From Lathyrus oleraceus (lineage: Eukaryota; Streptophyta; Magnoliopsida; Fabales; Fabaceae), in NCBI RefSeq assembly GCF_024323335.1, contig NC_066584.1:420895819-420959818 (forward strand): a stretch of DNA of 64,000 nucleotides. Direction: 5' to 3'. The position numbers were made by a program, and so were the translations under genes. The notes under the pieces are model-generated. The model was given only the letters and a program-made list of their open reading frames with translations. It did no database searches and was not told where the DNA came from. Shown in pieces: positions 1 to 12,800 of the stretch; the first letter of the stretch is position 1, and the number at the start of each line of letters is the position of its first letter.

Positions 1-470
1 AATAGGAGAGGAATATTACCTAACTATCAGTTGAGTGATAGCTTAACAAAGGTAATAAGCTCAAACATAATGATTACCAACTACCAGCCAAGTGATAGCT
101 TAACAAAGGTAACCAATCAAAGGTAAAAGAAATATTACCTACTATCAGCCGAGTGATATCTTAACAAATGTAATAAGCTAAAACATAATGATTACCAACT
201 ACCAACCAAGTGATAGTTTAACAAAGGTAATCAACCAAAGGTAAGAGAAATATTACCTACTATCAGCCAAGTGATAGTTTAACAAAGGTAATAAGCTAAA
301 ACATAATGATTACTAACTACCATCCAAGTGGTAGCTTAACAAAGGTAACCAACCAAAGGTAAGAGAAATATTACTTACTATCATAGCTTGACAAAAGTAA
401 TAAGCTCAAAGGATGATTACCAACTACCAACCAAATAGTAACTTTACAAAGGTAACCAACCAAAGAGGGA
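1..470. repeat. Tandem repeat, about 118-bp unit made of two 59-bp halves
   Basis: The phrase AATAAGCT recurs at about 54, 172, 290 and 399, giving periods of 118, 118 and 109. Each unit holds two related halves. One has CTATCAGCC followed by GTGATAGCTTAACAAAGGTAA; the other has CTACCAACC followed by the same block. Four units are visible and the array is cut by the window start. Ogre 3'-UTRs are known to carry such arrays and to seed satellites. The last unit is shortened and more diverged. Confidence 0.85.
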
Positions 471-1190
471 CTAAAGTTCAACCCAAGAACTAACTGGAGG
501 GAAGCGATCAAAGAGGACTAAATCCAATGAGGACATGAACTCAATTGGAGATTAATCTTATCCAGATAATGAACTAGAGGGTAAAAATGAAATGAAATCT
601 TCCATGAGAATCAAACTCAGTGGGGAATTAGAAAGGATAAATTATTTCTGCTTAAGATCGACACTCTATTGGAGAGAGGACACACACACTTTGCGGTGAG
701 AAAAGTTCCAAAGAGTGGTGAGAAATTATTGAAAAATGAAAAATGTGCAAATGAACATCACGATGTTATGCACATGTGTATGATTATGTTGACAAAACAA
801 ACACAAAGGCGCGAGATTGATAACACAGTACAACCAGATACTCGGCTAATCTCCACAAGATGGAAATGCTGGCAGAGATTCGTTAGGGATCACACCACTC
901 TTGTAATCTGATGCTGGGGAAACTGTTATAAAAGAAAATCTGGCTTGGGGAAGTCACTGAATTCCGCTCTTCAGGATCTTACCATCCTTGGGATTTCCAT
1001 TAACATTCCTCTTTTGTATTCACAAGTCGAGGAAAATACATATCTTTTTTTTGTAAATTTTCAAGAATATGATTATTTAAATATATTTTTGTTTCAAAAA
1101 TGATCATAAAAGATAAAATAAATTTCATAAACTGAAACAAAATAATAAGTTTGATTCATTGTTCAAGAAGATATTTTGCTTGGTTTACCA
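1..1190 (-). mobile_element. 3'-UTR remnant of an outer Ogre-like element (Z)
   Basis: This stretch has no credible gene. It reads like the 3'-UTR of the minus-strand elements further right: the part near 620-660 (GGGGAATTAGAAAGGATAAA, then a run ending in CTGCTTAAG and a GACTCTA-like block) matches D's 3'-UTR near 32870-32930 in the same plus orientation. Scattered CTGGGGAA and TTGGGGAA motifs (about 915 and 945) and a CCATCCTTGGGA motif (near 983; also near 33533 in D) are shared too. I infer that element A jumped into this older element. The right edge is not exact, because A's LTR start could not be fixed. It could also be a diverged part of A's own family. Confidence 0.45.
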
Positions 1191-4100
1191 TTTGACTTTG
1201 AAGGTCTTCCTAGTTAGTGCCCTGATTTTTGCCCAACTTCAATTTTGCATCCAAATGGAGTGTTTCTTTTCAAAAAATCAATCTTTAGGACACACCTAAC
1301 AAGTTTTCTTTTGATCATAAAGTCCAATTTTGAGTGGAAGCCCATTTATTTTGGGAAAACATTACAGGTCATCCTTGGTTCCTAGTGATTTTGAGCCAAA
1401 CTTCAAAACATCATAACTCCTTCAAGTTTTGCACAAATCAGGTGGTTTGTTTTGAAAAATCACTCTTAAAACCATTATAAATTTTTTATCTTCACACATA
1501 AAAGGCCAATTTTGAGTAGAAAAGGGTGAATGAGGTCCATACATTATAGGTCATTTTGCCAACTTCACTACACCATAACTTTTTGATTTTTGACCCAAAT
1601 GAGGTGGTTCTTTTTGCTATGATCTTATTTTTCCATTCTCTACAACTTTAATTCATTATCCAAAGGTAAATAAGCATAGATCAAGGACTTGTAGTGCAAA
1701 CCTCAAAGTTGTTAAAATTGTCCAAAAGTGAAAAAATGAGGTTTTTATCTAAAAGCTTTTTGGGTGTTTTTCCAAATCAAACACCTCATAAACGGTTCAT
1801 ATGACTTGTGTAAATCATTGTTTAAGGTTAATTCAAGCCAAAACTCAAATTGACCACCTTGTACCTTGCATTTAAAGTTATCCATTCATGTCAAATAGCC
1901 AATTTCCAAATTACACACTTTTGAGCTCAAATTTTTGTGTCATTCCATTGCATACCAATTGTGTGGTGTGTGTGCATCAATGTGTGCCATAATTTAGGGC
2001 TCAAACCATGACTTTACTTCCAACCTGAGCCATAATGTGGTTCTGCCCAAAAACTCTTTTCTCCCAAACCAATCAACCTTGTTGCAATTGGACCTCAAAA
2101 AGATAATAAGAAGCCCACTTACATTTGTTGTTTGCGCTCATCCACAAGCTGCACCATGCCTATGTCCCATATTTCTCAATTTTGCAATTTTTCACATTTT
2201 TGAAGCAAGTCACAAAATGACCAAGGGCAAAGACAACTGGCCACCCTTTTTGAATCAAAACAAATTAGTGGAGAGTGTAGTATGTTTGCACATGCCATTA
2301 GAAAAGGTACAAAGGCCACCTCACAAAAACTTGATTTTCAAGACTGTGCAAAATTCCTTTTTACCGTCTAACCCAATTGAGGGTATTCAGCAAGTGACCA
2401 ACACATTCTCCCTCTATAAATAGAGGCTCATGCACTTCCATTCTCAAGCTTAGAGAGCCATAAAACCCCTGCAGAATTTGCTACTCAACCTTTGAAATTT
2501 GGGTCGATTTTCAAATCTCAAGAATCCTCAAGCTATTCCTTTGGCTCAGCAGGGTTCTCTGAAGTGTGGTTGAGGTGTGACAACTTGAAGGAAGCAAAAT
2601 AGTGGCTTGTGGAGGAAGAACAAGTTCTCTGAAATCAGCCACTCAAGTGATCTTGAAGAGGTATAAAATATGAACCAAACCTTAAATTTCTTGATGCCAT
2701 GTTATTGAAAATTGGTTCCTGATGATCAACATAGCTTTTAATTTCATTTTCATGAACTGAGTAGCATTTAATCTTTATTTTTAGTTTAGGGTTTCATTTT
2801 GTTCCTACCCTCGATTGGCCTTATTGAGTACTCATAAATTATTTTAGATTCCACCATCTTACGCGCCTTGAAACTCTGAGCAACTTTGTTTCTTTGAGTT
2901 TTGTGTTTTAAGTTGTTTTATTTTTTTCCAGAAACCGGCCACCGCTCATGGTGGTCCGGTCGTCTTCTCAGGCGACCACATGTCCCCCCCTCCAAAATTT
3001 AAAAATGGACCAATGGGAGTGTGACGTGTGGTCCCTCCAAATTTTAAATTTCGTTGTGTTCCCATGCGTTAAGAAACACGCCTTATGGTGGGTTTCATTG
3101 GATTCAATGGCTCACACTGAGCCACCCCATTAATGAGGAAAATGAGAAAATCTGTGCGTGTGCCTACCATAGAACTTGCTCCTTTATTTTCCATTGGATT
3201 TCATTTTATTTAATTTTTCTATTTATTTTAATTACTTTGTTTATTTAATATTTCTCAAACTATTTGGAATTTGGAAAAATGTCCAACATGAAAGTTGTTT
3301 GGAATAATTTTCGCTTCCATAATATGATATTTTTGTTATTTTTCGGACCAATAGAAAATTAAAAATGATTTTTATCTTTTTATGTGTTATTTTTAATGTA
3401 TTTAAATCATAGTAATTTCAGATTACATGATAAAAATTGAAATGTTTGTGTATGATCCTTATACAATAGGTGGCACTTCTTCTTCTTTGAACTTTCTATT
3501 TTGAAGCATTTTTCATTTAGTTTGATTTTTAGGGTTTATTATCAATTTATTTCCAAAGTTTGAAAAACCTAAGTGTTGAAAATTGGTTTATAAATGGTAT
3601 ATAGTTACATTTTTGGTTTCCATAGGTGATTGATGACATCTTTTGCGTTGAACACTTTTTCATTTGAAGCTTATTTCTTAAAGTTCAAAATTAGGGGTTT
3701 CCTTTTGCCCCTTTTGCTTGATTCAAGTTGTAACTTGTTCTTGATGGATGATGAATATGAAATTATTACATCCATGGTTTTAATATGAGATTTGGAGACT
3801 TTCTTATGTTGAAAGTTTTTTCATTTGAACCCTTTCTCATTTAGTTCTCATTTAGGTGTTGATTTTGATGTTTATGCTAGTTTTTGACTTAGGATGGACC
3901 TCAAATATTGATGCTTGATTTATAATTCCATTTGATGTTTGTATGACAGTTTGGAAACATGTTTTCTTCTGTCCACTTTGCATTTTTAGGTCATTTTCAT
4001 TATCATTTGATTTCATGTTTAGTTTGACCTAGTTTTGGAATGTCTAAGTGATACATTGTATGATTAGAATAATAACTTGTTTGATACTCCTCATGAATGC

Positions 4101-5675
4101 AATCCATGAACATTATTGATTTGATATATCATTATACTTCATTTCATCTTCCAATTTTTTTTGATATCATGTTCATATCTTGCACCTTTGATTCAATTTT
4201 CAAGCATGTTGTAGATTAGGGTTTATACCTTGCTAGCCTACCTTATTTTGATTCCCATTTTGTCAACATGCATGATTAATGATGTGTTTCAATTGAATTT
4301 TATTCTTACCTCACTATGTGTAATTTCATATGTTAAGTGTTTTTTCATTTTGATCTTTTTCCATTTCTATTTCATTTTGTTTAGAAAACATGTTTAGTTT
4401 GCATTCCATTTGTGACTTGTTTTAATAATCATGTTCAAGTGTGCCTTTCCTTGCATGAGAAAAATACCAAAAAATATATGTCATTCTGGACTCACACTTA
4501 TCCATTTCATCTTTTGAAGTTTACTAACAATTTTGATTCTATGTTATAGTTTTAATTTTGTTAAGTCATTGCATTAGCATTGTTTCTCTTCTTGTTACAT
4601 TCAAGTATTCCATTCAAACATGGTGAAAAAGAAAATTACAAAGAGTAATAGTCAATCTAAATCAAGTGAGGCCAGCAAGAGACCAAGAGATACCTTATCT
4701 CTTCATTTGTTTATTTTATTTCATTTTCCTTTTATTTGTATTTGAGATTCCTTGTGTGGAAGGGAAATATCACCTTAGGACTAGTTTATCTTTCTTGCTT
4801 TTCAAAGTGATGTAATAAGGATACTATGGATACTATATTTAGATATGGGTATGGGACTTGACATAAGTGGTAGATTAGAGGTTGTATGCTTTAATGCCTT
4901 AAACTAAAATCAACCTAAAATCAACCATTCAAAACTAAAGTTACTTTCTTGCATGAAAAACATTTTACCTTCATTGCCCATAACTTAGTAAGCCACCCTT
5001 TTTGCATGTCAAAACACTTTGTAAAACACCAAATAAAGGCTTTAGCCTAATAAAAGATTAAAAAACACAAAACTTACTTTATTTTAAACCCCCTCATTTA
5101 CTTAGTCCATACACCAAGCATTCAACCAATGTTGTAAGCCGAGTGTCTTTTTAGCCTCGCAATTAACCAACCACAAGGGTGGATCACAAAAGAGCAAGCA
5201 AGAACAAAATGATGTATAATGGACATTCTCTTAAGTGAGAAGGCCTATTATCACTTGCTCTAATAAAATCCACCAACAAACAAAAACAACCTCTTATGTG
5301 AACTATGAAGCTTTGATCCCTCATTGCACTTGGGGGGTACGAAGGCATGAGATGTTCACACAAATCTTTGCATGCATAATAAACAAATACAACCTCACCC
5401 TTTCGTTTTCTTATTTTAAACCCACTCAACTTTTAATACACATAATAAAGAAAGAAAGTATATGATCAATGGTTCCCTTGGAGTTCCAAGGATGTGAAGG
5501 GTGCCTAATATATTCCCTTTGTATATCCGACTTGCTTACCTAGATCTCTTTCTTAGGGTTTTACCGTTATTTTCCCTTTCCATGCCTTTGGATACAATAA
5601 ATTTCGGTGGAGACTCATGCTTAGTGATTCAATTGAGTTAATATAATCCAATATCTTACATTCAAAAATCTCGCA
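1190..5675 (+). repeat. 5' LTR of element A
   Basis: About 4.5 kb without coding potential, ending in CTCGCA at 5675, 8 bases before a PBS. A clear TATA box lies at 2415-2423. The 3' part carries the pieces shared by Ogre LTRs here: GAACTATGAAGCTTTGATCC near 5298, a short-spaced GGGTGCCTAA/TTCCCT block near 5500, and an AATAAA followed by GGTGGAGACTC at 5606-5616. The start is uncertain (somewhere about 1150-1210), because the other LTR copy lies outside the window and the expected 5-bp target duplication cannot be compared. Short ORFs in it (for example 2037-2423) are chance. Confidence 0.7.
2415..2423 (+). promoter_or_regulatory. TATA box in LTR of A
   Basis: TATAAATAG with a GC-richer flank (CCTC before, AGGCTC after). 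An AGCTTAGAGAG stretch about 25-35 bases downstream is typical of a plant LTR transcript start. It marks the probable U3/R boundary. Confidence 0.6.
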
Positions 5676-5683
5676 GTGACTGG

Positions 5684-5700
5684 TGGTGACTCCACTGGGA
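5684..5700 (+). other. Primer binding site of element A
   Basis: TGGTGACTCCACTGGGA, eight bases after the LTR end. It is a mutated form of the TGGCGACTCTGCTGGGGA seen at the PBS of C and D. TGG pairs with the CCA tail of a tRNA; Ogre elements are known to use an Arg-tRNA-type primer. Confidence 0.8.
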
Positions 5701-6649
5701 TTACTATTTGTACCCCCCAATAGCAAAGTCCAGCCAAATTTCTTATATATTGTTGTTTGTTTTATGGGTGATACATGTGTGGTGAGATAAGCTTTGATCC
5801 GAGGTTAAGAGAAAACATAATAATAAGATGTGATATAGTCATGAAGACCTCATTGGCTTAGGTGATGTGGGGTTGACATGAGATTCGCACTTGGTGGAGA
5901 CTCCCCCTGATTTCTCGAGGCCTTATGATCCAGTCGTAATGGTATTAGAGGAGGACGACCCTAGGGTCTGAACACCGAGAACCATATAACCTAATTAACC
6001 CATCTTTGCCTATTTAGGAAACGCGGTGTGATAATACCCTTTTGGCCTAGGCCTCGTGGGGTTGATACATGATACCACACTTGAACGAGATTCTCTTTAG
6101 GTTATTAGTAGCCCTCACCTACGTGATAAGTCGGTAATAACTTCGAGATGGATTGTTAACATTCAAGCACCTTTGTAGAACCTGGTTACTTATCTCCTAA
6201 ACTTATAGCACATACCTTGTGGGAGGGGGGTTTGACATTATCCACCTTGGCTCAATGCTTGTGATCCTAAACCGATAACCTTGCATTTTGTGTTCATGCA
6301 TTCATGCATTCATGCATCATAACATCCTTTATCCGCTTTCAAGGCGAAATTACTCGGATTATTGCAAACTTGGACAAAGAAAGTCCCCTGGAATATTATA
6401 CCGGTTTAACCCTCGATGTCCCTTCGATGAAAAATACTGGTTTATCCCTCGGGTTGATGTTACGCTGGTTTGTCCCTAAAGGTTGTGATGTCCGAATTAT
6501 TTTCCAAGTTTGCAAAAAATCGGGTTGTGATCCTTGAAGATGGATAAAGCATTTGCATTAAAAATTGTCAAAAAAAACTTTGGTTATCATTTTAGTTTCA
6601 ATGATTTAAAAGTATACTCATTTGTAAACTTCTGTCATTTGTTTAGAGG
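5701..6649 (+). other. Leader of element A, non-coding
   Basis: About 950 bases between PBS and ORF1 with no convincing gene. It holds a GC-balanced stretch with many stops and, at 6294-6320, three tandem copies of TTCATGCA. Similar CATGCA-rich clusters precede ORF1 in D and gag in A, C and D. The overlapping short ORFs at 6288-6537 have no similarity to any protein I know and are probably chance. Confidence 0.6.
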
Positions 6650-7281
6650 ATGCCTTTGGAAAAAGAAACTATGAGTCGTTTCCAGTTCAGTTTCCCCGAT
6701 CCAGATCTGTCTCTATTATAAGACTTGGCCGCTAGTGTGGAAGATCATGATTCTTTTAGGAAGAGGTATGTCAATCTCTTATCTTTGATGAAAGAAAAGG
6801 TGGATAGCATGACGTTGAGGGTTCTTTAACATTTTATGATCCAACATATCATTACTTCACTTTACTCGATTATCAATTATCCCCGACTCTCGAAGAATTC
6901 GCTTACATTGCGGGAATTCCAATCCGTAATAAGGTTCCTTTTATTGGAGGAGAGGAGGTACCAAAGTCCCACGTTATTGGGGCATCTCTACATGTTCCAA
7001 AGGTTGAAGTAAAAAATGGTCTCACCACTAAAGGAGGAATTTCCGGTTTCCCCATCAAGTACATAGTGGAAAGAGCTTCACATTATGCCAACATGGGGAG
7101 TAATGATGCATTTGAGGAAATCTTGGCCTTGATCATTTATGGGATTCTACTCTTTCCAAGATTCAAAGACTTTGTCGATATGGATGTTATTCGAGTTTTC
7201 ATGACTTATAATCTGGTTCCTACTCTTCTAGGAGATGTCTATTACTCCATCCACCTTAGGACCGATAGGAAGGATGGATAG
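6650..7281 (+). pseudogene. Ogre ORF1, N-terminal part, element A (broken)
   Basis: From ATG 6650 the frame reads MPLEKETMSRFQFSFPDPDL and then reaches a stop. Past frameshifts it matches the ORF1 proteins of C and D: FYDPxxHxFTxxDxQLxPTLEE near 6835-6900, then the 7066-7281 segment with LxLIIYGILLFPRF, VDMDVIRVF and NLVPTLLGDVYYSIH. This extra ORF upstream of gag defines Ogre elements. Its function is unknown, although some authors note likeness to the plant mobile domain, which I cannot test here. The frame is cut at 7281 by a solo LTR and resumes at 11998. Only a decayed copy is present. Confidence 0.75.
7277..7281 (+). repeat. Target-site duplication GATAG, left copy
   Basis: GATAG directly before the TG of the solo LTR; the identical partner is at 11993-11997. 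Confidence 0.9.
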
Positions 7282-8797
7282 TGTAAGACCCAAATTTTGA
7301 CCCTAAGATCCCTCATGCAATTTCATCATAAGCATTAGCATTGAGATCATACCTTGGCATCCTCCTTGCCTCTCATTCATTGGGTTTGTTTTGGGAGAGA
7401 TCACCAAGCACCATGTGATTGTATCATACTTGTATATAATCATTTTACTAACCAAAATACAAAAATATGTCTTTGCATTTGCGTAACTCTTTTTGTAGGT
7501 AGAGCATGATCTCCATTGATATATCAAGTTCATATCTAGGGCTTAAGACCCTCATGACAAAGAGCACAACCATGAATTGATACAAGAATGGTTATGAGTA
7601 TCATATATGAGTTCCATTGATTACTACATGTTATATTGATCAAGTTTTCTTCAAGAGTTTGGGAGTGATTTGCCTTGGAAACCCTAGTTTGGCTGGGTAT
7701 CTTGAGTAACTTCTCCAACAAGCTATCTCACCAATTGATCAAATTTCTAAAGGGATACTTCAAAATTCATCATCTTATGCACATATGATCTACCATTAGC
7801 CAAGAAAGTCCAAATAATTGAAGGTTAGAAAGGTGGTTAATGGTGGTTGACCAGATGAATTCATCTGATCACAACTGGGTCTCCCTAGACCCTATCGCCT
7901 ACAATTTTCACCATATGAAAATTATTCCAAGATCAAAGTTACTCTAAATGACATTTCAAACAACTTTCATGTTGATACCTAGAGCTAATTTTTCTTGGAA
8001 AATCATTTTCTATGTTGAAACATTATAGGTCATTTTGTCTAAACCCTAATTTGAAAGTCAACTTCCCTAGGTCATAACTTTCTCAATTTGTATGAGATGA
8101 AATATTTCCAAGTTGCAGAATCAAATTAAATATGTCTACTTTAACTTTTATGTTTGGAGTTAGAGCTAGTTCAACTTTTATGAGCATGTGATAAGAGGTT
8201 ACATTATAGGTCGTTTTTGACTTATACCATTGAACAAATGATTTTTCCAAACTTCAAAAATGCATAACTCTATCATTATAAATCCAAATGACATGAAATT
8301 GGTGACCATTTTTGAGATCTTTTAAATATATACAACTTTGATGAATACACTTTTCTAATTTGAAGCTCACATAGAAAGTTAAGCAAGATGGAATATTGAG
8401 ATATATGGCTTGACACTTCGAAAAATTTTCAACATGTTGAAATTTCCAAACTTCCACCTCAAAATTCTCCATGTTCCAAGCTCCAAATGAAAAAGTGTTG
8501 AACATAAAACTTGTTCCTCTTGATCCAAGCTTTCCAAATAACCCAAGTTCATGCATTTTGGATGAGGTTTGCTAGGTTTGCGCATGGCTTTAACATGGCT
8601 GCATAATTGGAAAGAATCAAACTTCAAAACTTCAGTTCATTTTGCCTTGCCAATCAAGCTTCCATTCAGACTTCATTTGGAATCATTTTGGACCTTTTTG
8701 CATTGCATCATGGGCCTGCACATGCCCATGCACTCGTGCCATCAACATTGCTAATTTTGGACAGAATTTGAAGTATGCAAATATCATTCATTCATGC

Positions 8798-8805
8798 TAT
8801 AAATA
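8798..8805 (+). promoter_or_regulatory. TATA box in solo LTR
   Basis: TATAAATA about 1.5 kb into the LTR, in the same position class as the TATA boxes of the other LTRs here. Confidence 0.5.
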
Positions 8806-11800
8806 CATGACCTTTGTGCCCATTTGAATCACACCTTGCACGCCAGCTTTGCCCCCCATTGAAACCCTCACATTCTAAAGGAAAACTTGAGAAATTTCAA
8901 TTTAAAATTTGAGTTTGAATCTCAACTGTTGGAGATTCAAGTACTCCAGGATCCAAAGCCTTCAAACCTCTCTAATCACTTCCTGCTAGCTTCTCAAGTG
9001 TGATCAGATCGTGTTTGGAGCAAGCAATATCAAGAACTGTATAATATTGAAGGTAATTTTCATAAAACTTCATCTCTTCGATTCTCTCTCAATTCTACTC
9101 AATTCTCTTGGAGCTTTGGTTGTCTGAAGTCCTACCAATGTAGGCAAGAAGACTGAGTTACTTAGAGGTCAAATCGAAGCAACTCAGTTCACACACCTCA
9201 AAATTCAACTCCTCATATCTTTCTATATATGTGGAGTTAGTTAAAATTGAGGTCAAATTCGTACTCTACGCCATTTTTTCTTTCAGATCATGTCCTCATT
9301 TTTCATTTATGTGATGGTGATGACTGAACTAGTCCGGTGAGCCTCGCTTGAGAAGGTGACCGAAGGTCCAGCGCCGGTGGTGTGCTGGACAGGTTCTGAG
9401 CCACATGATCATTCAAAAACATTTTAATCTCACGCGTCCATTGTGAATACCAGGCGTGTGGATGAGTTGACTAGCGTGCACCAGGGAACGCGCGTTCTAG
9501 GCCACTTGATATGCGACCTCAATTAATGAGGGAGATCAAGTGGCTCACGTTTTTTCATATTTTCATATTTTTGTTTTAATCCTTTTATTTTCATTAATTC
9601 ATATTAATTTTAATATTGATCCAAAAAATATGAGAGTTTCACCAAAAAATTTCAAATAATTTCCTCTTTCATATTCTGAATTAAAATTATTTTTTGAATC
9701 ATTATTAATATTTTTCATGATTTAATTGTTTTTGTGATTATTTTTAATTGTTTAAAAATGCTTTTAAAGTCTTTAAAATTTCTGAATTTTTTTCTCCAAA
9801 GTCCTTTGACCTTGTTTGACCTATGATAAATCTCATGGCCATTTCTTTGGTGTTTTGATGAGGTTTTAGGAATTTGACAAGCCATATTTAATTTAAATGC
9901 CTTTTTTTAGTATTTTTAATTTGAATAAATGCCAAATAATTTTGTTGACCAATTGTGATGACTTGTTTGAGTTTGACTCTTGTTGTTGGGCCTTGGTCAA
10001 GGTTGATTTGACTTTGTCAAGTTAATATCATTGGATTTAGGGGATTGATGGAATGTACATTCCATCTCCCAAAATGAATGGATGATATTAATTTGGTAAA
10101 AGTCCTCCTTTGAGCAATTTGAGTTTTGATCCATTCTCTTCCCTCTTCATCTCATTCCCCTTCTTTATGCATTAATATCATTTGGTCTATGATATCTCAA
10201 AGTCCTAAAGCTAGTTGATTGAAAAATCAACATGAGTATTGATGAGATTAGGCCATCTCTTTTGCATATTCTTTTTGTGTGTGGTGTGTTTCAGGAGCAT
10301 AGTCCATTATACTATGTCTCTAACATGCATTAACACCAAAATTCTATTGCCCGACCTTAAATAGTTGTGACTTCTACATAAGTCCAATTACGATTGCTTA
10401 ACATAACGCTAAATTTGTGACACAAAAGGCATAGCATTCTAGTTAGTGAGATTGCAAGTCTCTCCTCTTTCATGGTATTGTGGGGAAACTTGGCCTTTTT
10501 TCCTTCCTTTGGAAGATGTCTTGGCTCAAGGATCCATGCTTGTGACAATTGAGTTGAGTGTTCTCCAAAGAATGTCTTAAAATGAAAAGCAAAAGCAAAA
10601 CAATACTAACTTCTAACTCATTAACAACTAACTCTTAATTTCAAGCCATTTACTTTAATGTCATTTAATTTTAGCCTTTACTCATTTGCCATTATTCATA
10701 CCATTCTAATTGTTTATGTTAATGCAATTTTCACTTTGTCCATTTGGACCATATTATGTGATATATCGTGTTTGTGTATACTTTGCTTGTTTGTGTGGTC
10801 TTTGACCATTAATGTAAATAATAACAACAAAACCCTAAAAAACTTTTGTGTGGGCTGTTGGCTTGGTCTTGGACAAATGGAATTAGAACTTAGGCAACAT
10901 TCCTATGCTAAAGGACTTGGCCAATGCCAACTTTCTGTGAAACCAAGTGCTTGCAATTTGAAATTTCATTTGATACATCATTCAAGATCCCTCTGGGTTC
11001 ATCTACAACATAATCATTGTGAAGTTGTTATTTTGAACCTGTGACCTGTGGAATTCATCTGTTACATGGGCTAATCTGAAGAAGATCATGGAGTGGCTAA
11101 AGCTTGGATGTGGCTATCTTTATTTGATGCCTTTGCTCTTCAAGATAATATAATTGTGCATTTGTGTGTTGCTTGATTCTAAATGTCCAAGGGAATTCTA
11201 GGTTTCTATTGACATTCTTGTCTATTGGATTGTTACCCATTTGGTCAGATCTTTTCAACTCTTAAATTTTAATTTTGTGCATAAGATTAGTCTCTTCATC
11301 TTCTCCCCATTTCTTTAATTTCAAAATCTCTCCCTCCCTTTTCAAAATCTTCTTTGATTGAACTTATTTTGTTCTAACCTTTGACCACTTTGCAAAAAGA
11401 TAGAAACTTTGGTCTTATGCCATTGCATTTTCAAACTTCTTTTCTTAAATCAAATTTGTGAATAAACTTAACTATACTTGACTTAAATTTTCAGAAAAGC
11501 CAAAAAGAACCAACTCATTCAAACCAATATTAGGCCTTTGTGCCTTTAAAACTTAATTTTTATTAAAAATAATGCATCCACTTTTAAATTTGTATCACGA
11601 ACTACGAGGTTTTGATCCCTCATTTTTATGTTGGTATGTAGGCACAAGTCCGAAGGTCTTGTCAAACACAAAAATATAATTAATGAATTCTTTTCTCATC
11701 CCCCCACTCCATTTGTTTGTAAACATCATTTTGTACCAAATACACATGCGCACAAAAGGGCTCCCTAGGAGTACCTAGGACACTTTAGGTGCTAACACCT

Positions 11801-11914
11801 TCCCTATGTGTAACCAACCCCCTTACCTGTAATCTCTGACATTTTATTAGTTTTGATTTGAAAACTTCTTACTTCTGGGTTTTGTTTGTACTTTTTCCCT
11901 TTTCCCTTGGAAAC

Positions 11915-11936
11915 AATAAAAGCGCGGTGGCGACTC
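11915..11936 (+). terminator. Poly(A)-signal-like AATAAA and GGTGGCGACTC module
   Basis: AATAAA at 11915-11920, then GGTGGCGACTC at 11926-11936, 56 bases before the LTR end. The second part repeats the first nine bases of the Ogre PBS. The same pair occurs near the end of every LTR family in the window. I infer an R/U5 processing region. Confidence 0.45.
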
Positions 11937-11992
11937 TTGTTATTTGATGTCTAGCTTATCCATAGCTTGATGATCACGAATTTATCGCAACA

Positions 11993-11997
11993 GATAG
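11993..11997 (+). repeat. Target-site duplication GATAG, right copy
   Basis: Identical to 7277-7281 and directly after the CA that ends the solo LTR. Confidence 0.9.
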
Positions 11998-12800
11998 GTC
12001 AGTTGTTGTGCACCTATATTGTACAAGTGGTTTATTTCGCACTTGCCGCAGTCCACTAAATGCAACAAGGACAATCTCATGTGGTCAAAAGCCTTATGGA
12101 TCTTACTAATGGGGACATAGTATGGTATAATGCATCCTATGATGCTGGGATGATTGTACTAAGTTGTGGAGAATTCCCCAACGTACCTCTTATTGGTACC
12201 AAGGGAGTTATTACCTACAATCGATCTTTAGCATACCATTAGCTTGGTTATTCCATGGATGATAAGCCTAAGTCTCTCTTGGTTACTCCTATTGTCATCC
12301 GAGAAGGTGAGGAGAATGTGAATCTTAGAAGGGATGTTATGAAGGCTTGGTCTCATATTTCTCGCAAGGAAAAGTCCGAGTTAGGTCCTCAAAATTGTGT
12401 GGCAAAAAGGGCTTATACCACTTGGGGTTAAAAATTAGGCTTCTAAGCTCAAGATTCCATACCTCCCTCCACCACCTTTGGGTAGCGAGCCTACGAAACC
12501 TGCTCATGTATCTTTTGAGGAATTCAAGAAGCTAAAGGAAGAGAATGCCCAGTTAGTGAAAGATATAGACATTTGGGAGAACAAATTCTACTTTGCTAAT
12601 GGGGAATGTTCTAAACTCCGTAGTCAACTGCTCTAGAAGAAGAGGTCTCCAAGAGGAAAAGGCTGGATAGAGATCTCAAGGCGTCTTGGTTTGCTTCCGA
12701 TCAACACAAGGATAAGCTGCTACATACCGAAGGACTTCTTGGACAAGCATTGGAAGAGAAGACCGCTCTGAAGGCTTAGTTGAAGACTAGACCAAGGGTT
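11998..12800 (+). pseudogene. Ogre ORF1, C-terminal part, element A (broken)
   Basis: Continues ORF1 after the solo LTR. A short stretch reads LYKWFISHLPQS, matching D's ORF1. After a frameshift the 12060 frame gives SLMDLTNGDIVWYN, SCGEFPNVPLIGTKGVITYN and RSLAYH, then a stop and LGYSMDDKP. This matches C (SCGEFRNVPLVGTKGCINYN) and D (VPLLGTCGGISYN). Charged coiled-coil-like sequence follows (12530-12780), as at the ORF1 end in C. At least three frameshifts or stops break it. Function unknown. Confidence 0.75.

Larger units (their letters stand above)
7282..11992 (+). mobile_element. Solo LTR (4,711 bp) of an Ogre-like family in ORF1 of A
   Basis: Begins TGTAAGACCCAAATTTTGACC, ends GCAACA, and has a perfect 5-bp duplication GATAG on both sides, with ORF1 of A resuming after it. 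No PBS or internal region follows, so it is a solo LTR left by recombination between the two LTRs of a full element. It holds a TATA box (8798-8805), the ACTACGAGG/TTTGATCC and ATGTAGGCA module (11597-11644), and AATAAA plus GGTGGCGACTC (11915-11936). It is a relative of the D LTR: the block near 10357-10420 is the reverse complement of D's 30395-30465. The rest is AT-rich and non-coding; ORFs at 8254-8827 and 10658-11044 look like chance. Confidence 0.9.

Noticed and set aside
2037..2423. A 128-codon plus-strand ORF in the LTR of A
   Set aside because: It lies in U3 directly before the TATA box, has no recognisable domain and is not kept in related LTRs.
10658..11044. A 128-codon ORF with hydrophobic start in the solo LTR
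   Set aside because: Composition follows AT-rich LTR sequence and the related LTRs have no matching open frame.
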